A stretch of 64,000 nt of DNA from Pleodorina starrii (taxonomy: Eukaryota > Chlorophyta > Chlorophyceae > Chlamydomonadales > Volvocaceae), in NCBI GenBank assembly GCA_030267565.1, contig BRXU01000004.1, forward strand, positions 521,001-585,000. Reading direction: 5' to 3'. Under the pieces are notes generated by a model that saw nothing but the letters and a program-made list of their open reading frames with translations, ran no database searches and was not told where the DNA came from. Position numbers and translations under genes: made by a program. Position 1 is the stretch's first letter; every line of letters starts with the position of its first letter. Of this stretch, positions 47,707 to 64,000 are shown piece by piece.

Positions 47707-50273
47707 ACCGAACAATTCAACTTATTTAGCACGGCGGCCGGACGTTAATTCTGTCGAATGATGATGGGGTTTCGGCAGAGCGACCTTCGCCACCAACTCG
47801 CGTCCGCCTGCCGCGTTAGCCCGCTCTTGACAGATATCACCTTAAACTGCTCCACCTATGGCCATCGGACTGCTGCGAAAATGCAGGCAAACGTTCAAAC
47901 CATAACGTTTCCTCGGTGTTTACCCGTATACCCAAGATTGATAAGCGGAAGCAAAATTCCTAAAAGAATTTTGGAAATGCATGTATATTGAGATGTAACG
48001 CGACTGGGCGGCCATTTCGGAGACCATCGGCTGCCATTATTTTGAGCGCGGAAAGGACTTGGGTTGGCTGGCGTGTCATGCTTTGCGATATTCGAAGTTT
48101 CTTCTGTACTAAATGTTAGGCTAGCGTGCAAAAGTCTTGTCGTGTGTGCCTTATGAAATGGTATCTCCCCACGCCGCGACATGCCGCAGCACGCCGTACG
48201 ATGCCTCGCGGTTCATGCCTCGCTGATGTAAGAAAACCTTCTGAAAATTGTTGCAGTGTCTGAAGTATCGCTGGAAGCTGTCGTTGGTGCTCGGGAGCTG
48301 CTGCTGTTGATTTGCCGCCGTAGGTTTCGGACTCCGGGCCGCCTGCCTTTCGTTCATTCGCTGATGGGTTGGGTCCTGTTGGGTGGGTATTATTACGCCT
48401 GTTGCAGTCTTGGCCTATGCGGTTCCTGGTTGGGCTGTGGGTGGTGGTGTCGGCCGCCGTGAGCCCTCCTGCCGGCCCTCCTGCGCTGCCGGCCTTCCTG
48501 CCGGCCCTTCTGCATGGCAGGTGCATGGCTATGGATGGGGAGTTGGGGGATGCTCCGGCGGGCTTGCAGGTGGATGGGCGGCTGGTGGCTGCGGTGAGCG
48601 CGCCCTGAACTAACCACCGCCTGCCGGTTGAGGACCCCGGAAAAGCCGGGGGCCGCAGCTGCAGCCGTTAGTTGCCGCCGGTGCGCGGAGGGCGCCCGCC
48701 TGAAGCTAAGATAGGCGACCAATCTGCAGGGTCACTGAGGGCAAAGCCCACACGAGCGCCACGGCAGAGGGAAAGAAAGCCACGGACGGATGCGCCAGGA
48801 TGCGCAGCGGACCGGGGCGGGGTAGGTTGGATACCGACCGTAGCTAGGACGAGGCGCGGAAGCCCTCAAGTGTGCAATGCTCAAAAGGCCTAGACCCGCT
48901 CGTGCCTGCCGGCGGTCTTGTGCCGGCGGCAAACGAGCCAGTCCGCCCCGCGCGAGGCGGCCGCCGAGGTTGCGCTGGCGGCCGTACCGTCCTGCTGCTT
49001 CGCCGGCCGAGCCTGCCGCCCGCCACGCCGGTAGGTCCTGGCGCCGCCGGATATATACCAATATATTGCTGCCGTGCTGCCCTCAGAGAGTGGCGGGCCT
49101 ACCGATCGGGCCAATGACAGTCGACGGCGGGGATGGCATGCAGGCGACGGCGGCCGACGGCGAACCCTCCCCTTCGCCAGTAAGCGCCAATCGAATAATA
49201 CTGTCCGTCAGCGCAGTGCGGCGGCAGTGCCCACCCCCCCAGCCAGCAGGTCGGCACTTCGATCGTTCGCCGCTGCAGGGAGCCCGCCCGCAACGCCGTA
49301 AGTACGGCAGGCTTGCTTGGCGCCTCTCGCAGATAGGAAACCCTAAGGCCCACGCATCCCCGGCCCATTGAGCGACGCGACTCGCCAACGTTGGCGGCCT
49401 TTCGCTCGCTTTCCAAACACGTCCCAGGCAAACGCACTTTGCGCATTCATTCTCATATCGGTTCTTCCCGGTTCTTCTGCTCTCTATATTATTTGCCTGA
49501 CTGTGCCTTGCGCTTACCGTCCAAACGATTGACTCGATCTTAACCGTCAGCGAACAACATTTATCACGTTCCGCCGTACGAGCATTGCACCGTGCTAATA
49601 ACAGCGGATTGCGGCGCTGCGTTAGCCGGTCGTTTGCCTTGGCCTTCAGTTTTCAAGCATCTTTATCATTTGCAGGCGACGGCAGCGGGGAATTGGACGG
49701 AATCGCTTTTGTTTGCTTTTATTATATTATGCGCGCGCGTCCTTGGGAGCACTCACTCAAGAACACCACCCAACACGCAAGGCTTCATTTCGCCAGCTCG
49801 GTAAGCTGAAAGCAAGGCAACCCATGGCTGGCCGGCCTGCGCGGTCGGGCTCCCTCGTGTTGGCTTAACGAAACGGCCCAGCAGCAACCGAGCCATTCCA
49901 GCAGTGCGTGAGGGCGGGCGCAATCATGATACGATGAGTCAGCCTGCTCTTGCCTGCTTCATGCTTGTCATCCTTACTCCTGGTTGGCAGCGCATCCATC
50001 TGCCGATGCATGCCTGCGTAATCTATGACCTCGGCGCGGCCTGCGTGCGTGGGTAGGTCCGACAGCGGCGCGGCCAGCAGCAGCTAATGAGGCATGCACC
50101 GGTGACATGTACCCGCCCCTCCGTCGTTCCATCCATGACTCCCTTGTCTCAAACTTGCTTGTCTGAAACTCTACCGCCGGCAGGAGAACACACAGCAGGA
50201 CGGAGCGAGGAGGAACTTCCTTTGAAAGAGTAACATACATCATCTAAAACAGCAGCAGCACACATACAGCGCC
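47707..50273. other. Intergenic region, no firm gene
   Basis: This lies between the divergently transcribed large minus-strand gene and the plus-strand lipase. A 68-codon ATG frame on the minus strand (48357-48151; starts MNERQAARSPKPTAANQQQQ) has non-random composition but no partners. Other frames are low complexity. No RNA gene was recognised. Confidence 0.35.
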
Positions 50274-60154
<9,881 letters not shown>

Positions 60155-60322
60155 GTCAGCGAGTGCGTCGGTGGTTGCCAGCCAGCCAGCAGGCCATTGG
60201 CCACTTGTGCTCGGCAGGGCCAGCCATGGAATCAAGCAAGGCACGGCGACACACAGAGATAGAGCAAGCCCGCCCCGCCGCCCTCGATCGATCGACAACT
60301 GAAGGTTTTCTGAGTGAAACGA

Positions 60323-60431
60323 AGAAAACCAAGGTTTTCTGTGTATTTGCCGAGAGCGTTCTCGGCTGTTCGTTGGCGGTACGGCCTGGCCGTACCGGTG
60401 AGAGCGAAGTGCAAGTCGCGCTGAGCGCGAC
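60323..60431 (+). promoter_or_regulatory. Cluster of four strong hairpins upstream of the DIRS-like gag
   Basis: Successive perfect stems: GAAAACC/GGTTTTC with loop AA (60324-60339), GCCGAGA/TCTCGGC with a 4-nt loop (60349-60366), CGGTACGGCC/GGCCGTACCG with a 1-nt loop (60377-60397), and GTCGCGCT/AGCGCGAC with a 1-nt loop (60415-60431). The function is unknown; an element leader or terminal repeat is likely. Confidence 0.7.
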
Positions 60432-60533
60432 GGAAAGAGCAATTTCGCGAGTTCATTTAGTCAGTACTGACAGGTTTCCGCTGCGTCTTCTGCCCATTAC
60501 ACCGCCCCGCGGCAGATAGCGCAGTCGGTTACC

Positions 60534-61594
60534 ATGTTGCCCCTTTTCGGCCTAGAGGTCGCCCTAGTGGCAATGCTCGCTGGCGTACTTATGATGCCAG
60601 CTAAGAGAAAACTTAGTGACCAGCTGGTAGAACTACAGAAGGTCTACACAGACCTTCAGGCCCAGTTGACCGCCATTGAGCGGTCCGACGACTACCAGAA
60701 GGCCGCCTCCCTGCTGGCGGCTGACCCTGGTGCTCGTGCAAATAAAAAGAAGTTCACAGCGGCGGTGAGCTCCGCGTTTGACACCTGCGTCGCCTTGAAG
60801 AATCAAATGGCCAGCGTCAGCGCTAATATCGCCCAGCTGGAGATGGCCATGGAGCAGCCGGCGTTGAAAGTTCTCGTATCCGATAAGTCGGGTCGCGTCA
60901 TGGAGCGCCCATTCAAGGACCTGGACTACGTCAACGACAGCTGGGTCAACAAGGCCGGCAAGGAGCACAAGGCGCTCAAGCGTGAGAACCGTGAGCTGAA
61001 CCAAATCTACCACGCGTTCCAGAAGGTCAACCGCAGCCTGGAGGACGAACGCGAGGCGCGCCGCGACGATGCTCCGCCGGAGCAGATGGAGGAGTTGGAG
61101 AAGGCAACCAACGACGCCATTACGGACGGTGAGAACTTGCTCACGGACCTGTACATGCGGCTGCGCAAGGCCACGTTAGTGGGCTGGGAGGCGGTTGAGT
61201 CGTTGGATCTGCCGGACTGCTGCAAGTCCGAGGAGGAGCGTAGTAAGCTGTTTTCCGCGCACAAGCGAGTCGCCGCGGAGAGGGAATGTGAGCTAGGGGT
61301 GCCAAGCCCGGGGTGCAGAAGCAGGGGGGCGCGGGTTTCCGTCAGCGGCAGCTCGTGGCGCCTGGTGCCGGCTTTGGCCAGGCCCAGGTCGGGTTCGGCC
61401 CCGGGCAGGGTGGTTTGCTACCGCACCAGGCGCTCCCCTTCGTGTCGGGGGTGCAGTTTGGTGGCGTGGTCGCGGGTGCCGGTCAAGGCGGCGGCAAGCC
61501 CCCGCGTGTCCCTAAGCCGACGGATCAGTGTTATAAGTGCAAGTTGTTCGGGCACTTCGCGAACATGTGCCCGAATCCGCCCGCAGCGCGGTGA
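60534..61594 (+). CDS. Gag-like protein of the DIRS-like element, with frame change
   Basis: The ATG at 60534 opens a protein with a short hydrophobic start and a coiled-coil segment (KLSDQLVELQKVYTDLQAQL). A helical body follows (VNKAGKEHKALKRENRELNQ) up to about 61275. Between about 61275 and 61310 the coding frame changes. The downstream part in the other frame is Gly/Gln-rich and ends with a retroviral-type zinc knuckle C-x2-C-x4-H-x4-C (CYKCKLFGHFANMC, about 61530-61570) and a stop at 61594. A zinc-knuckle Gag is consistent with Chlamydomonas and Volvox DIRS-type elements. The shift may be a mutation, a sequencing error or a programmed frameshift; nothing here decides it. Confidence 0.7.
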
Positions 61595-61810
61595 GAGTGA
61601 CGGTCCGTGAGGGAGAGTTGTGGACGGCCCCGCCGGGGGGACTTGATCCGGCTCGCGTGGAGCCATGTCGTGAACGTGAACGCCCCGCAGCGGCGTAGCC
61701 CATCGGCGGGCTGGAGGCAGGCCCGTGCGCCGCCTTGGTGTGTGAGGGCGTCCCGGTGTGACGCAGATCCCCTCGCGGAGGGTGAGATCGAACTTTCGAA
61801 GGCCCGGTGA

Positions 61811-63883
61811 GCCTTACGTGACTGTGCCCCGGCTGGTGGCCGGCTTCCCTTGTGTAACGTGCGTTCAGATTGGGCCGAGTCCCGGGAGGGTGGTGACGTC
61901 GTTCAAGGCGCCGCGCCGCCTGCCGCGTCCGGCAACATCAATGTGAACGCCAGCTGGTGGCTTTCGGTCTGCTCCAGCTCGTGGACAAAGCAATGGGTGC
62001 AGCAAGGGTTCCCGTTGTGGTGGAAACAGGCGGGTGTCACACCGCCACCGAAGGTCATGCGAAACCACCAAGGGGCGCTGGAGCAGCGTGCCTTCGTCAC
62101 CGAATCTGTCGAGGCGCTTCTGGCAGCAGGGGCCGTACGGCAGGTTAGCGCGCGCCCACGAGTCGTTAACCCGTTAAATGCGATACCGAAGCCCCGGCAG
62201 CCTGGCAAATTCCGCCTCCTCCTTGACTTGCGGTACGTCAATCAGTACGTATACTGCCCCAAGTTCAAATTCGAGAAGCTGACTGATTTGGAGCAAATCT
62301 TCCAGCCGAACGACTTGCTTATTAGCGCCGACCTTACTAACTCCTATTGGCAGCTCCGAATGCGCGAAGACGCCTGCGATTACCTAGGCTTCGAATGGGA
62401 TGGCCGGTTTTACGTGTTTACCGTATTGCCCTTCGGGCTTGTGTCCGCCCCGTGGGCATTCTCGAAACTTATGCGGGAGTTTTCAGCGTACCTGAGGGGC
62501 AAGGGTTTTCGCCTTATCAACTATCTAGACGACTTTCTGTTCTTGTTGGGGCCAGATCGCGCCACGGCCTCTAAGCGGCGAGACGAGATTGTCCGCGAAT
62601 TTGAGCGGGCGGGTGTCGCCCTGAATAAAGAAAAGAGCGTGCTGTCGCCCACATCGGTGGTGCGCTGTCTGGGGTATTTGGTCGATAGCGCGAAAGGGGT
62701 GTTCGCTATCCCGCAAGACCGTTGGGAGTCCTTCCAGAGGGCGGTGGATGAGGCCTTGGCACGGCCTAGCATCCCGGCCAGGACCCTGGCTCGTGTCGTG
62801 GGGCACGCTGTGAGCATGTACGTCGTTATAGGGCGCTTGGGGCGTCTCTTCACGCGGGCATCGACTGCCCTACTGCCCGACCGTTGGGGATGGTCGAGTG
62901 AGGTCACGGTTACCCCGGCGGTACGAGAAGAGCTGCGCTTCTGGCAGTCGCTGGACCGGGAGCGGCTGACGAGCCCGATCCGGCGGCCCCCGGAAGTCAA
63001 CACGCTCGAGGTTAACACCGACGCCAGCGCCACCGGCTGGGCGGGTGTTGTGTCGGGCCCCGGGTTGCGCACGGTGCACCCGGTCGCGCGAGGTTACTTG
63101 TCTGGGGACATGCGTCGCACGTCGTCGGGTAACCGTGAGCTGGCTGCTATCTTCTTCTCTCTTGAGTCCCTCAAGGATGAGCTGAATGGGCGGCGAGTGC
63201 ATCTGCTGACGGATAGCCAGAATGCGGAGCGTATCGTTGATCACGGCAGCCGGAAGGCACATTTGCAGGAGTGGGCGCTGAAGATTTTCTGGTGGTGCAA
63301 GGAGCACCAGGTGCAGTTGAGCGTGTCGTGGATCCCTCGTGAGTTAAATGAGGTTGCTGACTACTTCAGCAAGCTGAAGGACGGGGATGACTGGAAGCTG
63401 AACCCAGTCTGGTTTGGGGTCCTCGACCGAAAGTGGGGCCCACACACGGTGGACCGATTTGCGTCGGCCGGGAACGCCCAGCTAAAGCGGTTCAACTCCT
63501 TGTACCGGTGCCCCGGCGCAGAGGCAGTGAACTGCTTCTCGCAAATGTGGGGGAAAGAAAACAACTGGTGTAACCCACCGTTTGCTTTGGTGGGCAGAGT
63601 GCTGGAGTTTATGAAGAGCCAGGCGGCAACTGGTACGGTCGTTCTACCAGTCTGGAAGTCGGCGGTGTGGTGGCCGGTGCTGTGCCCCCGTGAGGGCGAG
63701 TTCGCGCAGTGTGTCACAGCGTGCGTGGAATTGCCACATCAGCAACGGGATCTGTTCCTGCCGGGAGAAACCGCTGCGAATGAGTATGGGGTTGGGGCCC
63801 CCAGGTGGCGGGTGTGGGCGGTGCGGGTCTCCTTTGAGGGCCGGTGGCGATGGCGCGCCCCGTTGGCAACCCCTTGCAAGTAG
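61811..63883 (+). CDS. DIRS-type reverse transcriptase-RNase H polyprotein
   Basis: Copies element RNA into DNA. The frame is open from 61811 to TAG at 63883. No ATG precedes the conserved N-terminus (WVQQGFPLWW near 61990; first in-frame ATG 62057), so translation may start at a non-ATG codon or by readthrough/frameshift from Gag. Domains in order: finger region GKFRLLLDLRYVNQYV, SADLTNSYWQLRM, LPFGLVSAPWAFSKLM, catalytic YLDD at 62522-62533, RNase H with LEVNTDASATGWAG (about 63007), NRELAAIFFSLESL and LLTDSQNAE, then IPRELNEVADYFSK. A C-terminal domain has DRFASAGNAQLKRFNS and NNWCNPPFALVGRVL, whose NPPF resembles N6-adenine methyltransferase motifs seen in DIRS elements. No internal stop or frameshift was found, so this copy may be young. 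Confidence 0.9.
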   Translation, partial: ALRDCAPAGGRLPLCNVRSDWAESREGGDVVQGAAPPAASGNINVNASWWLSVCSSSWTKQWVQQGFPLWWKQAGVTPPPKVMRNHQGALEQRAFVTESVEALLAAGAVRQVSARPRVVNPLNAIPKPRQPGKFRLLLDLRYVNQYVYCPKFKFEKLTDLEQIFQPNDLLISADLTNSYWQLRMREDACDYLGFEWDGRFYVFTVLPFGLVSAPWAFSKLMREFSAYLRGKGFRLINYLDDFLFLLGPDRATASKRRDEIVREFERAGVALNKEKSVLSPTSVVRCLGYLVDSAKGVFAIPQDRWESFQRAVDEALARPSIPARTLARVVGHAVSMYVVIGRLGRLFTRASTALLPDRWGWSSEVTVTPAVREELRFWQSLDRERLTSPIRRPPEVNTLEVNTDASATGWAGVVSGPGLRTVHPVARGYLSGDMRRTSSGNRELAAIFFSLESLKDELNGRRVHLLTDSQNAERIVDHGSRKAHLQEWALKIFWWCKEHQVQLSVSWIPRELNEVADYFSKLKDGDDWKLNPVWFGVLDRKWGPHTVDRFASAGNAQLKRFNSLYRCPGAEAVNCFSQMWGKENNWCNPPFALVGRVLEFMKSQAATGTVVLPVWKSAVWWPVLCPREGEFAQCVTACVELPHQQRDLFLPGETAANEYGVGAPRWRVWAVRVSFEGRWRWRAPLATPCK

Positions 63884-64000
63884 AGTTGAACTGACAGGGG
63901 CCCGGGCGTACCCCCTTCTGCCCATGCGTTGTGCCGCTCAGACGCCTTTGCCGCGTCCTTCTGGGAGCGAGCGGGAAAGCTGGTGGCGCCAAATCACCGG

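Larger units (their letters stand above)
60320..64000 (+). mobile_element. DIRS/PAT-type (kangaroo-like) retrotransposon, right end beyond window
   Basis: Contains a structured leader (hairpins at 60323-60431), a Gag-like ORF, and a reverse transcriptase-RNase H ORF with the C-terminal methyltransferase-like extension characteristic of DIRS elements. A further frame opens after 63883 (about 63895 on, including SDAFAASFWERAGKLV) and could be the start of the tyrosine-recombinase ORF, which is needed to confirm the class. No long terminal repeat is seen at the left. The left boundary is estimated: the last lipase exon ends at 60154 and the first element-like structure is at about 60320. The element is in the same orientation as the lipase and presumably lies in its intron or interrupts it. 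Confidence 0.75.

Overview
The window is nuclear DNA from a eukaryote, most likely a chlamydomonadalean or volvocine green alga. Evidence: very high GC with long Ala, Gly, Gln and Pro runs; many short exons separated by introns with GTGNGN donors; telomere-type TTTTAGGG/CCCTAAAA repeats of the Chlamydomonas kind; a DIRS/PAT-type tyrosine-recombinase retrotransposon; and truncated LINEs. Gene models below were built by joining exons whose splice sites and reading phases agree. All are sequence-only predictions.

Layout. 1-1555 is a G/purine tract. 2020-4130 (+) is the C-terminal two thirds or so of tRNA-splicing endonuclease subunit SEN54. 4526-10061 (+) is a complete eight-exon GET3/ArsA-type ATPase. 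10062-15585 is gene-poor and holds a degenerate LINE (12604-13720, -) and a small coiled-coil ORF truncated by it. 15586-19985 (-) is a six-exon gene of unknown function. 20000-23438 has no recognised gene, but carries a 16-bp minisatellite. 23439-30279 (+) is a thirteen-exon membrane-anchored alpha/beta hydrolase. 30280-34301 shows nothing recognised except a 40-bp perfect palindrome. 34302-35558 (+) is a two-exon coiled-coil protein. 36718-37166 is a 42-bp minisatellite. 38359-47706 (-) is a large, Glu/Gln-rich gene of unknown function. 50274 to at least 60154 (+) is a C2-domain class-3 lipase. Its fourth intron holds two head-to-head truncated LINEs and a 600-bp (AAT)n tract, and its 3' end runs into a DIRS-like element (about 60320 to beyond 64000).

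The genes do not form a pathway: SEN54 acts in tRNA splicing, GET3 in tail-anchored protein targeting, and the hydrolase and lipase probably in lipid or ester metabolism. What unites the window is its intron architecture. Introns of unrelated genes share short sequence modules and telomere-like repeats whose orientation depends on whether they lie near the 5' or the 3' splice site. The most notable gene-level oddity is a TGA exactly at the Arg codon of the lipase FRGT motif. From about 50 kb rightward the introns become visibly more AT-rich than in the left part.
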